Assembly (NCBI GenBank): GCA_945874105.1
Contig: CAMCFJ010000006.1
Location: 43,614 to 107,613 of the forward strand
Direction of reading: 5' to 3'
Source: Candidatus Nitrotoga sp. CP45
Lineage (GTDB): Bacteria > Pseudomonadota > Gammaproteobacteria > Burkholderiales > Gallionellaceae
Length of the DNA: 64,000 bases
Every line of letters begins with the position of its first letter. The stretch's first letter is position 1. The notes under the pieces are model-generated. The model did not search any database and was not told where the DNA came from. It was given only the letters and a program-made list of their open reading frames with translations. Position numbers and translations under genes: made by a program. Below are positions 8,080-16,708 of this stretch, piece by piece.

Positions 8080-10740
8080 ATGGCAGATTTACCTGATAAC
8101 GATCCACAGGAAACACAAGAGTGGCTGGATGCGCTGGACTCGGTGCTGGAGCATGAAAGCGCGGATCGCGCTCATTACCTGATCGGCCAACTGATCCGAA
8201 AAGCGCACTTGGCCGGTGTCGCTCTGCCGATCAGCACAATCACGCCTTACCTGAACACCATACCGCTCGACAAGGAACAACGCTCGGTCGGCAATCATGA
8301 GCTCGAACATCGCATTCGCGCCCTGACGCGATGGAACGCGATGGTTATTGTGTTAAACGCCAATCACGAATCGTCTGAACTGGGTGGCCACATCGCCACC
8401 TTCGCTTCGGCGGCCACGTTGTATGACGTGGCCTTCAACCACTTTTTCCATGGCAAGACCGAGACTCACGGCGGTGATCTGATTTATTTCCAGGGGCATG
8501 CATCGCCCGGCATCTACGCACGCGCTTTTCTTGAGGGGCGCCTCAGCGAGGAGCAGTTGTACAATTTCCGCCGAGAAGTCAATGGCGGCGGCTTATCCTC
8601 TTACCCGCATCCGTGGCTAATGCCCGATTTCTGGCAGTTCCCCACTGTGTCCATGGGTTTGGGCCCGCTGATGTCTATTTACCAGGCGCGTTTCATGCGT
8701 TATTTGGAGAATCGTGGCATTGCCAGCACCGATGGCCGCAAGGTATGGGCGTTCCTCGGTGATGGTGAAACTGATGAACCGGAATCGCTGGGGGCGATTT
8801 CGATGGCCGCGCGTGAGAAACTCGACAATCTGATTTTTGTCGTTAACTGTAACCTGCAACGACTGGATGGCCCCGTCCGCGGCAACGGCAAGATCATTCA
8901 GGAGCTGGAGGGTGTATTCCGTGGCGCGGGCTGGAACGTGATCAAAGTGGTGTGGGGTGGACAATGGGATCGTTTGTTCGCGAAGGACAAAACAGGACTT
9001 TTGCTGAAGCGCATGGAAGAAGTGGTAGACGGCGAATATCAGACCTATAAATCCAAAAGTGGCGCCTATGTGCGTGAACATTTTTTCGGCAAATACCCCG
9101 AGTTACTGGAACTGGTCGCCGATCTGTCGGACGATGAAATCTGGCGTCTTGATCGTGGCGGCCACGATCCGCATAAAGTTTTTGCCGCTTACGCGGCCGC
9201 AGTAAACCATAAGGGTCAGCCCACCGTCATTCTGGCCAAGACCATAAAGGGCTATGGCATGGGTGAAGCCGGTGAAGCCCAAAACATCACCCACCAGCAA
9301 AAGAAAGTGGGCGGTGAAGCACTGCGCAAATTCCGTGATCGCTTCAATATTCCAGTGTCCGATGATCAGCTCGGCAAATTGCCCTTCTGTCGTCCACCCG
9401 ATGATAGTTTGGAAATGAGTTATCTGCGCGAGCGGAGCAAGGCCATGGGCACCGTACCCAATCGCAAAATAGTGGCACAGCCATTGCAAATTCCAGGGCT
9501 GGATGCTTTCGAAGTATTGCTTAAAGGTACTGAAGACCGCGAGATTTCCACCACCATGGCTTTCGTGCGCATGCTGGGCATTCTGGTGAAGGACAAAAAT
9601 ATTGGCAAGCTGGTGGTGCCCATCGTGCCGGACGAATCACGCACTTTCGGCATGGAAGGATTGTTCCGCCAGCTCAGCATTTTTTCTCAAGTTGGCCAGC
9701 TGTATACGCCGCAGGATGCCGATCAGTTGATGTTCTACAAGGAAGACAAGGCCGGACAGATTTTGCAGGAAGGCATCAATGAAGCGGGCGCGATGTCATC
9801 ATGGATTGCCGCATCCACGGCCTACGCCAACCATGGTGTCGCGATGGTGCCGTTCTATATTTACTATTCCATGTTTGGCTTTCAGCGCGTCGGCGATTTG
9901 ATGTGGGCAGCGGGCGACCAGCGTGCACGCGGCTTTCTGCTGGGAGGCACGGCCGGGCGCACCACATTGAATGGCGAAGGCCTGCAACATCAAGACGGCC
10001 ACAGCCATCTGATGGCGGCGACCATTCCTAACTGCGTGTCCTACGATCCAACCTTTGCTTACGAACTGGCGGTGATTATTCAGGATGGCATGCGCCGCAT
10101 GTATCAGGAACAAGAAGACGTGTTCTATTACCTTACCGTGATGAATGAAAATTACGCGCATCCGGCCATGCCGGAAGGTGCGGAGAGCGGCATTATCAGG
10201 GGCATGTATTTATTTAATGAAGGTAAAGCCCAATCCACCACAATGCCCACGGTGCAACTTCTGGGCAGCGGTACTATTCTGCGCGAAGTTATCGCAGCAG
10301 CTGAATTATTGGCGAAGGATTTTGGCGTAGCTTCCGGCATCTGGAGCGTAACCAGCTTTAATGAATTACGTCGGGATGGACTGGATTGTGAGCGCTGGAA
10401 CATGCTGCATCCTGAAGCTGCGCCACGCGTAAGTTACGCCGAGCAATGTTTGGGCAAGCGCAAGGGGCCTGTCATTGCAGCAACCGATTACATTAAAAGC
10501 TACGCTGACCAGATTCGTGCCTTTTTGCCCGGCACTTACAAAGTGTTGGGCACGGACGGTTTTGGCCGCTCTGATACGCGTAAAAAGCTACGCCATTTCT
10601 TCGAGGTTGATCGTTATTACATTGCAGTCGCCGCGCTGAAAGCGCTGGCTGACGAAGGCACGGTCGCCCTGAGCGAAGTGAGCCGGGCGCTCAAACTGTA
10701 CAATATCAATCCCGACAAACCGAATCCAACTACGGTCTGA
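8080..10740 (+). CDS. aceE: Pyruvate dehydrogenase E1 component (homodimeric)
   Basis: E1 decarboxylates pyruvate with thiamine diphosphate and transfers the acetyl group to the E2 lipoyl arm, linking glycolysis to acetyl-CoA. At 886 residues it matches the long homodimeric AceE of proteobacteria. Visible features include the substrate/ThDP loop HFFHGKTETHGGDLIYFQGH near residue 125, the ThDP motif GDGETDEPES (GDG near residue 225) closing in the NCNLQRLDGPVRGN region, and the HKGQPTVILAKTIKGYGMG segment. Start choice: the frame opens with TTG at 8032, but ATG 8080 gives the normal N-terminus (MADLPDNDPQETQEWLDAL) and length. aceF begins 17 bp downstream, so this is an aceEF operon. No lpd gene follows, so E3 is supplied from elsewhere. 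Confidence 0.98.
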   Translation: MADLPDNDPQETQEWLDALDSVLEHESADRAHYLIGQLIRKAHLAGVALPISTITPYLNTIPLDKEQRSVGNHELEHRIRALTRWNAMVIVLNANHESSELGGHIATFASAATLYDVAFNHFFHGKTETHGGDLIYFQGHASPGIYARAFLEGRLSEEQLYNFRREVNGGGLSSYPHPWLMPDFWQFPTVSMGLGPLMSIYQARFMRYLENRGIASTDGRKVWAFLGDGETDEPESLGAISMAAREKLDNLIFVVNCNLQRLDGPVRGNGKIIQELEGVFRGAGWNVIKVVWGGQWDRLFAKDKTGLLLKRMEEVVDGEYQTYKSKSGAYVREHFFGKYPELLELVADLSDDEIWRLDRGGHDPHKVFAAYAAAVNHKGQPTVILAKTIKGYGMGEAGEAQNITHQQKKVGGEALRKFRDRFNIPVSDDQLGKLPFCRPPDDSLEMSYLRERSKAMGTVPNRKIVAQPLQIPGLDAFEVLLKGTEDREISTTMAFVRMLGILVKDKNIGKLVVPIVPDESRTFGMEGLFRQLSIFSQVGQLYTPQDADQLMFYKEDKAGQILQEGINEAGAMSSWIAASTAYANHGVAMVPFYIYYSMFGFQRVGDLMWAAGDQRARGFLLGGTAGRTTLNGEGLQHQDGHSHLMAATIPNCVSYDPTFAYELAVIIQDGMRRMYQEQEDVFYYLTVMNENYAHPAMPEGAESGIIRGMYLFNEGKAQSTTMPTVQLLGSGTILREVIAAAELLAKDFGVASGIWSVTSFNELRRDGLDCERWNMLHPEAAPRVSYAEQCLGKRKGPVIAATDYIKSYADQIRAFLPGTYKVLGTDGFGRSDTRKKLRHFFEVDRYYIAVAALKALADEGTVALSEVSRALKLYNINPDKPNPTTV

Positions 10741-10757
10741 GCGGGCAGGAGACACGC

Positions 10758-12047
10758 GTGGCAGAAATCAAACAAGTACTGATGCCGGACATCGGTGATT
10801 CCAAAGATGTGCCGGTAATAGAAGTAATGGTAAAAGCAGGGGATACGGTCAAGGCTGAGCAATCCCTGCTTACCCTGGAAACTGACAAGGCTACGATGGA
10901 TGTACCCGCTCCATTTGATGGGGTGGTGAAAAGTGTTAGCGTTAAAGTGGGCGACAAAATATCGGAAGGCACCCTGATTTTATCGATGGAAACCAGTACC
11001 GCGGAAACGTCTGCTGACGTTAGCCCCACCACAACACCGGTTCCGGTAAAAGAAGCTGCAAATCCAGCTGCCGCAACGCCTGTTACAACACCTGCCGCCA
11101 CGCCCATTGTGGCACCAACTGGTTTGCCAAACAGCCCTGCCGGCAAAGCGCATGCCAGTCCGTCCATTCGGCATTTTGCGCGCGAATTGGGGGTTGATCT
11201 TGCGCGCGTAAAAGGCAGCGGAGAAAAGGGACGTATTACCAAAAATGATGTGCAGGGCTTCGTTAAAGTTGCGCTTGCACAACCGCAAGGTGGCTCGGGT
11301 GGCGGCGGCTTGCAGGTATCAGCCATGCCGGTAGTGGATTTTTCCAGGTACGGCGTCATCGAAACCAAGCCGCTGTCGCGCATCAAAAAGCTTGCTGGTG
11401 CCAATCTTCATCGCAACTGGGTCTCCATTCCGCACATTACCCAGCACGATGAGGCTGACATCACCGATATGGAAGTTTTCCGCAAGGAGTTGGGCGAAGA
11501 ATACTCAAAGCAGGGAATAAAAATTACGCCGCTGGCTTTCTTGCTCAAGGCTGTGGTGACCGCTATGCAAGAATTCCCGAATTTCAATTCATCATTGGAT
11601 GCCAGCGGTGAAAACCTGGTGCTGAAAAAATATTTTCACATCGGCGTGGCAGTGGATACGCCGGATGGCTTGGTGGTGCCAGTGTTGCGTGATGTGGATC
11701 AAAAAGGCATGGTTCAGCTGGCCAAGGAGTTGGGCGAGATCAGCGCCAAGGCACGGGAGAAAAAGCTCCCCGCAACCGCCATGCAAGGCGGCTGCTTCAC
11801 CATTTCCAGTCTGGGCGGCATCGGCGGAACAGCTTTTACACCTATTATTAATGCGCCGGAAGTGGCTATCCTGGGTGTGTCCAGGGCGAGCATCAAGCCA
11901 GTATTCAAAGAAGGGGCGTTCGTGCCTCGGCTAATGTTGCCGCTGTCGCTGTCATATGATCATCGCGTAATCGATGGTGCGGAGGCAGTGCATTTCACAA
12001 CTTATCTTGGAAAAGTATTGTCGGATGTTCGCCGATTGGTGCTTTAA
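10758..12047 (+). CDS. aceF: Dihydrolipoamide acetyltransferase (PDH E2)
   Basis: E2 forms the core of the pyruvate dehydrogenase complex and passes the acetyl group from lipoyl-lysine to CoA. The 429-residue protein has one lipoyl domain (about 3-78, ETDKATMDVP around the lipoylated Lys), an Ala/Pro/Thr-rich flexible linker (about 80-130), a peripheral subunit-binding domain (SIRHFARELGVDLARVKGSGEKGRITKNDV) and the catalytic domain. The catalytic motif SYDHRVIDGA appears near residue 400. Many gammaproteobacterial AceF proteins carry three lipoyl domains; a single one is a compact variant. The start is GTG 10758, preceded by AGGAGA. nadD starts 3 bp after the stop, so transcription may read through into the nadD-rsfS-rlmH group. 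Confidence 0.97.
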   Translation: MAEIKQVLMPDIGDSKDVPVIEVMVKAGDTVKAEQSLLTLETDKATMDVPAPFDGVVKSVSVKVGDKISEGTLILSMETSTAETSADVSPTTTPVPVKEAANPAAATPVTTPAATPIVAPTGLPNSPAGKAHASPSIRHFARELGVDLARVKGSGEKGRITKNDVQGFVKVALAQPQGGSGGGGLQVSAMPVVDFSRYGVIETKPLSRIKKLAGANLHRNWVSIPHITQHDEADITDMEVFRKELGEEYSKQGIKITPLAFLLKAVVTAMQEFPNFNSSLDASGENLVLKKYFHIGVAVDTPDGLVVPVLRDVDQKGMVQLAKELGEISAKAREKKLPATAMQGGCFTISSLGGIGGTAFTPIINAPEVAILGVSRASIKPVFKEGAFVPRLMLPLSLSYDHRVIDGAEAVHFTTYLGKVLSDVRRLVL

Positions 12048-12050
12048 CCT

Positions 12051-12707
12051 GTGAACCAAGCCCCCATCGGCATTTTGGGCGGCACGTTCGATCCGATCCA
12101 TAACGGTCATCTGCGCTTGGCACAGGAAGTGCTGGAGCAATGTGATCTGGCTGCGATACGCTTCATTCCCAGCGGTACGCCGCCGCACCGGGATGCGTCG
12201 CACGCTAGCGCAGTGCAGCGCCTGGATATGGTCCGTCTGGCAGTGCAAGGCAACGCGGCATTCGTGCTGGATGAACGCGAAATTCATCGCGCCGATCCAT
12301 GTTATACGGTAGACACGCTTACTGCGCTACGTGCCGAGCTCGGTATGCAACAGCCGCTGTGTTTGTTGATGGGCGGTGATGCCTTCCTGCTGTTACACTC
12401 TTGGCATGAATGGAAAAGATTGTTCGAACTGTCGCACATAGTGGTCATGCAGCGTGTCGGACACCCGCTTGGCAATGCCATCAATGGGGCTAACGAGGCT
12501 TTGCGCGATGAATACAGGGCTCGCCTCGTTCCATCGCCCCGCATTCTGCGTGACTCGCCTGCCGGGGCGATCCTGGTGGCGAACATGCCTGCCCTGGAAA
12601 TTTCTGCCACTGATATTCGTAAACGTTGTGCCGAAAATAAAAACATACATTACCTGCTACCGTACGTAGTAGCCGATTACATTCAATCACATCACCTATA
12701 TACCTAA
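12051..12707 (+). CDS. nadD: Nicotinate-nucleotide adenylyltransferase
   Basis: NadD adenylylates nicotinate mononucleotide to deamido-NAD, the penultimate step of NAD synthesis. The 218-residue protein has the nucleotidyltransferase signature GILGGTFDPIHNGHLRLA at the N-terminus (HxGH-type motif), the substrate loop PSGTPPHR near residue 42, the LLMGGDAFLLLHSWHEW segment and the C-terminal ISATDIRKR motif (the second ATP-binding signature). The start is GTG at 12051, only three bases after aceF stops; no separate promoter can fit. rsfS follows after one base. The nadD-rsfS-rlmH order is a conserved proteobacterial arrangement and supports the assignment. Confidence 0.96.
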   Translation: MNQAPIGILGGTFDPIHNGHLRLAQEVLEQCDLAAIRFIPSGTPPHRDASHASAVQRLDMVRLAVQGNAAFVLDEREIHRADPCYTVDTLTALRAELGMQQPLCLLMGGDAFLLLHSWHEWKRLFELSHIVVMQRVGHPLGNAINGANEALRDEYRARLVPSPRILRDSPAGAILVANMPALEISATDIRKRCAENKNIHYLLPYVVADYIQSHHLYT

Positions 12708-12708
12708 C

Positions 12709-13068
12709 ATGCTAACCATTGAAGAAAAAATCCTGGCCGTAGTGGCCGCATTGGAAGATATTAAAGCCAATGATATCAGCGTACTCGACACCAGCAAAAA
12801 GAGTCAGCTATTCGAGCGCATGGTGATCGCCAGCGCCAATTCACCGCGTCAAACCAGAGCCTTGGCCGACCATGTATCCAAGCAACTCAAACTGCTCGGC
12901 GAGCCCGCGCTCAGCATAGAAGGTGAAGAAAGCGGGGAGTGGGTGCTGGTTGATCTCGGCGAAGTGGTCGTGCATATCATGCAGCCTGCAGTGCGCGCCT
13001 ACTACCAGTTGGAAGAGCTATGGACCATGCGGCATCTGCCGCCCAAGGCGGCTAGCGAACCAAAATGA
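12709..13068 (+). CDS. rsfS: Ribosomal silencing factor RsfS
   Basis: RsfS (Iojap/YbeB family) binds ribosomal protein uL14 on the 50S subunit and blocks joining with 30S, lowering translation when nutrients are poor. The 119-residue product fits the family: it has KANDISVLDTSKKSQLFERMVIAS near the start, the SPRQTRALADHV segment, and the conserved WVLVDLGEVVVHIMQPAVRAYYQLEELW block near residues 80-107. It sits one base after nadD and overlaps rlmH by four bases (ATGA), a sign of translational coupling with the rRNA methyltransferase. Confidence 0.96.
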   Translation: MLTIEEKILAVVAALEDIKANDISVLDTSKKSQLFERMVIASANSPRQTRALADHVSKQLKLLGEPALSIEGEESGEWVLVDLGEVVVHIMQPAVRAYYQLEELWTMRHLPPKAASEPK

Positions 13069-13535
13069 AACTGTGGTTGGTAGCGGTCGGGAACAAGATG
13101 CCGGCCTGGATTACCGCAGGTTTCACCGAGTATGCCAAGCGTATGGCACGCGATGCCCAAATCGAACTGATAGAGATAAAGCCGGAGCCGCGAACCACCG
13201 GCAAGAGCGTCACACAGATGATGGAGGCGGAAGCGCAGCGTATATTGACCGCTCTGCCGAAGGATGTGCTGCGCATCGCGCTGGACGAGCGCGGCGCGCA
13301 TTTCTCCTCCAAACAGTTGGCGCAACAAATGGAAGGTTGGTTGGGCAGTGGACGCGATGTGGCCTTCATCATTGGGGGCGCGGATGGCCTGCACGAGTCC
13401 GTAAAAAACAGTGCGCAGCAGCTGCTGGCGCTGTCGATGATGACACTGCCGCATGGCCTGGCACGAGTATTACTGGCGGAACAGTTGTATCGCGCCCACA
13501 GTCTGTTGCACAATCACCCCTATCATCGTGAATAA
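13065..13535 (+). CDS. rlmH: 23S rRNA (pseudouridine-1915 N3)-methyltransferase
   Basis: RlmH methylates pseudouridine 1915 in helix 69 of 23S rRNA, using SAM, in the assembled 70S ribosome. The 156-residue protein has the SPOUT-fold features of the family: MKLWLVAVGNKMPAWITAGF at the start, the ALDERGAHFSSKQLA region, IGGADGLHESV near residue 103 (SAM knot) and the C-terminal TLPHGLARVLLAEQLYRAHS with NHPYHRE at the end. It overlaps rsfS by four bases. The maf gene follows after 32 bp. Confidence 0.97.
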   Translation: MKLWLVAVGNKMPAWITAGFTEYAKRMARDAQIELIEIKPEPRTTGKSVTQMMEAEAQRILTALPKDVLRIALDERGAHFSSKQLAQQMEGWLGSGRDVAFIIGGADGLHESVKNSAQQLLALSMMTLPHGLARVLLAEQLYRAHSLLHNHPYHRE

Positions 13536-13567
13536 TGCGGCCCGTTAATACAGGATTTTAAAGCGCC

Positions 13568-14185
13568 ATGATTTCCCACCCACGCATTTACCTCTCCTCG
13601 CAAAGCCCGCGCCGCCGAGAGTTGCTGAAGCAGATCGGGATTAATTTTGAAACGCTGCTGTTGCCTTCCAACACATCCCACAAAATGCATGTGGATGAAA
13701 CTCCCTACACGGATGAGTCACCGGAAGTCTATGTGCAAAGGGTTTGTCAGGAGAAAGTGAAGGCCGGATGGATGTCTCTGCAATTCCGCAATCTACCCCC
13801 ATTCCCGGTTTTGGCTGCCGACACCAGCGTCATTCTGGACGGCAAGATTATTGGCAAACCTCAAGATCGTGAACAGGCTGCGGCCACTCTGCGAGCTCTT
13901 TCCGGACGCCAACACCAAGTATTGAGTGCCGTCGCGGCTACCTTTGAAGAGCGTACTGAAATACGTTTGTCGGCCAGTAAAGTTACGATGGCCACGCTTA
14001 GCGAAGAGCGCATTCGGCGCTACATTCTCACCAGCGAGCCGCTAGACAAGGCTGGCGCGTATGCCATCCAAGGTTACGCTGCGGCATTCATACAACACAT
14101 AGACGGCAGCTATTCAGGTGTAATGGGCCTACCCCTGTTCGAAACGGCTGAGCTGCTGCAAGCATTCGGTTACCCCATCCTGTGA
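13568..14185 (+). CDS. maf: Maf-family nucleoside triphosphate pyrophosphatase
   Basis: Maf proteins hydrolyse dTTP, UTP and some modified nucleotides to the monophosphates and have been linked to septum formation. The 205-residue product begins with the hallmark ISHPRIYLSSQSPRRRELLKQIG (the SPRRRELL motif), has the catalytic VLAADTSVILDGKIIGKP near residue 82 and the C-terminal DKAGAYAIQGYAAAFIQHIDGSYSGVMGLPLFE. The DTSVIL sequence places it nearer the dTTP/UTP branch (YhdE type) than the m7GTP branch, but that is an inference. It overlaps rng by four bases (GTGA), consistent with one operon from nadD to rng. Confidence 0.95.
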   Translation: MISHPRIYLSSQSPRRRELLKQIGINFETLLLPSNTSHKMHVDETPYTDESPEVYVQRVCQEKVKAGWMSLQFRNLPPFPVLAADTSVILDGKIIGKPQDREQAAATLRALSGRQHQVLSAVAATFEERTEIRLSASKVTMATLSEERIRRYILTSEPLDKAGAYAIQGYAAAFIQHIDGSYSGVMGLPLFETAELLQAFGYPIL

Positions 14186-15636
14186 ATGACGAAATTCTAA
14201 TCAATGTCACACCGCAGGAAACCCGCGTTGCAGTCATGCAACAAGGGATCGTGCAACAGCTCCACATTGAGCGCGGCAGCCATCTCGGAATAGTCAGCAA
14301 TGTGTATGTCGGGCGCGTGAAGCGCGTGCTGCCTGGCATGCAATCCGCCTTCATCGATATTGGGCTGGAACGCTCTGCTTTCCTGCATGTTGCGGACATC
14401 TGGGAAAACCGCAACAACAGCGATGCCGCCAAGCCCATAGAGAAAGTGCTGTATGAGGGACAGAGCCTGCTGGTACAGGTCATCAAAGACTCCATCGGCA
14501 GCAAGGGTGCCAGACTTTCCACTCAGCTCAGCATTGCCGGACGTTTGCTGGTGTTTCTGCCGCAGGAATCGCATATCGGCGTATCGCAACGCATTGAGAA
14601 TGAGGCCGAGCGCGAACTGCTGCGCACCAAGCTGCAACAATTGCTGCCTGACAATAGCAGCGGCGGCTATATCATCCGCACCATGGCGGAGACTGCAACA
14701 GACAAAGAGTTTCTCGCCGACATGGAATACCTCAACAAACTGTGGCTCAAGCTCCAAGAGCAGGCGAAAACATCCTCGGCTCCTTTTTTGTTATACCAAG
14801 AGCTCAACATCAGCCTCTGCGTGTTGCGCGATTTCGTCAACGAAGACACCACGCGCATCCTGGTGGATTCAAGCGAAACTTATCAGCGGATGGCTGCTTT
14901 CGCACAGGATTTTATCTCCAGTGCGGTGTCGCGGCTGGAGCACTATGTCGGCGAGCGTCCGCTATTTGAGCTGTATGGAGTGGAAGATGAAATTGAGCGT
15001 GCACTGTCGCGCCGCGTGAATCTCAAGTCGGGGGGATATATCATTATCGACCAGACCGAAGCGCTCACCACGGTCGACGTTAACACCGGCGGCTTCGTTG
15101 GCTCGCGTAATTTTGACGACACCATCTTCAAGACAAATCTGGATGCTGCTCAAGTTATCGCGCGCCAGTTACGCCTGCGAAATTTGGGCGGCATCATCAT
15201 TTGTGATTTTATTGACATGCATAACCTGGTACATCGGGATGCCGTGCTGGAAGAATTCAAAAAGTCGCTGGCCAACGACCACACCCGTATCACGGTAAAC
15301 GGTTTCTCCGCTTTGGGGCTGGTTGAAATGACGCGCAAACGCACGCGCGAAAGTCTGGCCCACATACTGTGCGAGTCCTGCCCCACCTGCAAGGGGCGCG
15401 GCGAAGTAAAGACCGCGCAGACCATCTGCTACGAAATTGTGCGCGAGATTACGCGCGAAGCACGCCAGTTTAACGCTCGTGAATATCGCATCCTGGCGTC
15501 GCAACTGGTCATCGACCTGTTTCTCGACGAAGAATCGCAAAGCCTGGCCCAGCTATCTGATCTTATCGGCAAACCGGTGTCGCTACAGGTGGAAAGCTTA
15601 TATAGCCAAGAGCAATACGACATCATTTTAATGTGA
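14182..15636 (+). CDS. rng: Ribonuclease G
   Basis: RNase G is an endonuclease of the RNase E/G family that trims the 5' end of 16S rRNA and decays some mRNAs. The 484-residue length is that of RNase G and lacks the long C-terminal scaffold of RNase E. An S1-type domain lies at about 35-125 (SNVYVGRVKRVLPGMQSAFIDIG); the catalytic DNase I-like part includes DQTEALTTVDVNTGGFVGSRN near residue 295 with its Mg-binding Asp; the zinc-link Cys motif is CPTCKGRG near 402. The start is a GTG overlapping the maf stop. It is the last gene of the operon and is convergent with hupE. Confidence 0.97.
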   Translation: MNDEILINVTPQETRVAVMQQGIVQQLHIERGSHLGIVSNVYVGRVKRVLPGMQSAFIDIGLERSAFLHVADIWENRNNSDAAKPIEKVLYEGQSLLVQVIKDSIGSKGARLSTQLSIAGRLLVFLPQESHIGVSQRIENEAERELLRTKLQQLLPDNSSGGYIIRTMAETATDKEFLADMEYLNKLWLKLQEQAKTSSAPFLLYQELNISLCVLRDFVNEDTTRILVDSSETYQRMAAFAQDFISSAVSRLEHYVGERPLFELYGVEDEIERALSRRVNLKSGGYIIIDQTEALTTVDVNTGGFVGSRNFDDTIFKTNLDAAQVIARQLRLRNLGGIIICDFIDMHNLVHRDAVLEEFKKSLANDHTRITVNGFSALGLVEMTRKRTRESLAHILCESCPTCKGRGEVKTAQTICYEIVREITREARQFNAREYRILASQLVIDLFLDEESQSLAQLSDLIGKPVSLQVESLYSQEQYDIILM

Positions 15637-15677
15637 TTTTGCTGCAATATTTATGGCGATACTACAGTGATGCCGGG

Positions 15678-16262
15678 TTAAATATTTGATAGCAGCCATA
15701 AGCCGCTGGCGGCGATGATGGCACCCAGCATTTGCGGCAGACGCACAAAACGGGCACGAGTGGCGATGCCAACCACGATACCTGCGAGATGGAGAGCGAC
15801 GGTTGCGGCAAGAAAACCCAGTGCATACGCTTCCGCTTCGATAGCACCGGACATTTCCAATCCATGGGCGTAGCCATGAAAAAAACCAAACAAGGCAGTG
15901 ATCGCAACGCTGAGCCGTGCTGAAAATTTTAGCGAGAGTGCGGTGATCATTCCCAGCATCAACACTGAAGCGGCGATGCCCGATTCAATCAGCGGTAGAT
16001 AGGGATAAATTAGCGCACACTTTGCGCCGACTGCCATCATCAACATGGAAGCGGCGGGCAACATCCCTATTTTTCGGCCGCCGCTTTGCGCTGCCCACAG
16101 GCCCACGGCGACCATCGCGAGCAGATGATCAAATCCTCTGAACGGATGCATCAGGCCAGCGCTCAATCCGGAAACATCATGGCCGGGATGGGCGAAGGCA
16201 GCGCTGCTAATACCAAGCAGAATGAACGAAATCAGAAACTGTGCGGTCTGTTTTTTTATCAT
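15678..16262 (-). CDS. HupE/UreJ family membrane protein, probable nickel/cobalt transporter
   Basis: HupE/UreJ proteins are small integral membrane proteins that pass nickel, or sometimes cobalt, to hydrogenase or urease maturation. The 194-residue product has a signal peptide ending AFAHPGHD, the family motif HPFRGFDHLLAMVAVG near residue 40 (HPxxGxDH, histidine-rich metal site), and a second motif FGFFHGYAHGLEM near 115. About six membrane segments are apparent. The gene stands alone between rng and an accessory patch, with no hydrogenase or urease genes in the window, so the metal user is not known. Cobalt is worth considering because a B12-regulated receptor is also present, but that link is speculative. 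Confidence 0.9.
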   Translation of the reverse strand: MIKKQTAQFLISFILLGISSAAFAHPGHDVSGLSAGLMHPFRGFDHLLAMVAVGLWAAQSGGRKIGMLPAASMLMMAVGAKCALIYPYLPLIESGIAASVLMLGMITALSLKFSARLSVAITALFGFFHGYAHGLEMSGAIEAEAYALGFLAATVALHLAGIVVGIATRARFVRLPQMLGAIIAASGLWLLSNI

Positions 16263-16708
16263 GATTCTTATTTTTTGCGAGTTTGAGTGTTAACAGCAAC
16301 AATATTTCATTTCAATTGTAGCCTACATCATGCAGATGTTGAGGCTGCTGAATAACCCGGATTTCTTCGCCTTGTAGCTGGCTGATTCCGCTTTGGTGCT
16401 CAGGCTGAATGCGCACTTACCCAAGGGCAAGGCGCTTTCCACCGAGGAAGTGAAAGCGGTGAATTTTGAATTGGGGTGGTTGCAGCGGTTAGGTTGACCC
16501 GACGAGCCCGGATCATCGCCTATTGGTTGATTTGGCGGTTTCAAAATGCTTCGCGGTTTGTCGTCCGTTGTGTAATTGATGAACTTCCGCTATCTGATTC
16601 AGATTTTTCAGCTGGATCGCACGGAGCGCAGCGCATCATCCACGCCTTCCCATTCCCGCTGCTTTCCTTTACCATACAATTTGAAGTTTCTACTTTCAAT
16701 TTGCAAAT
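16263..16708. other. Non-genic stretch with one decayed reading frame
   Basis: On the plus strand, 16330-16497 reads as a 55-codon protein-like sequence interrupted by an in-frame TAG at 16375. After the stop it gives LADSALVLRLNAHLPKGKAL and then STEEVKAVNFELGWLQRLG before a TGA. I do not recognise the family. It looks like the last part of a gene that has otherwise been lost. The remaining bases hold no ORF or structure that I can support. Confidence 0.4.
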
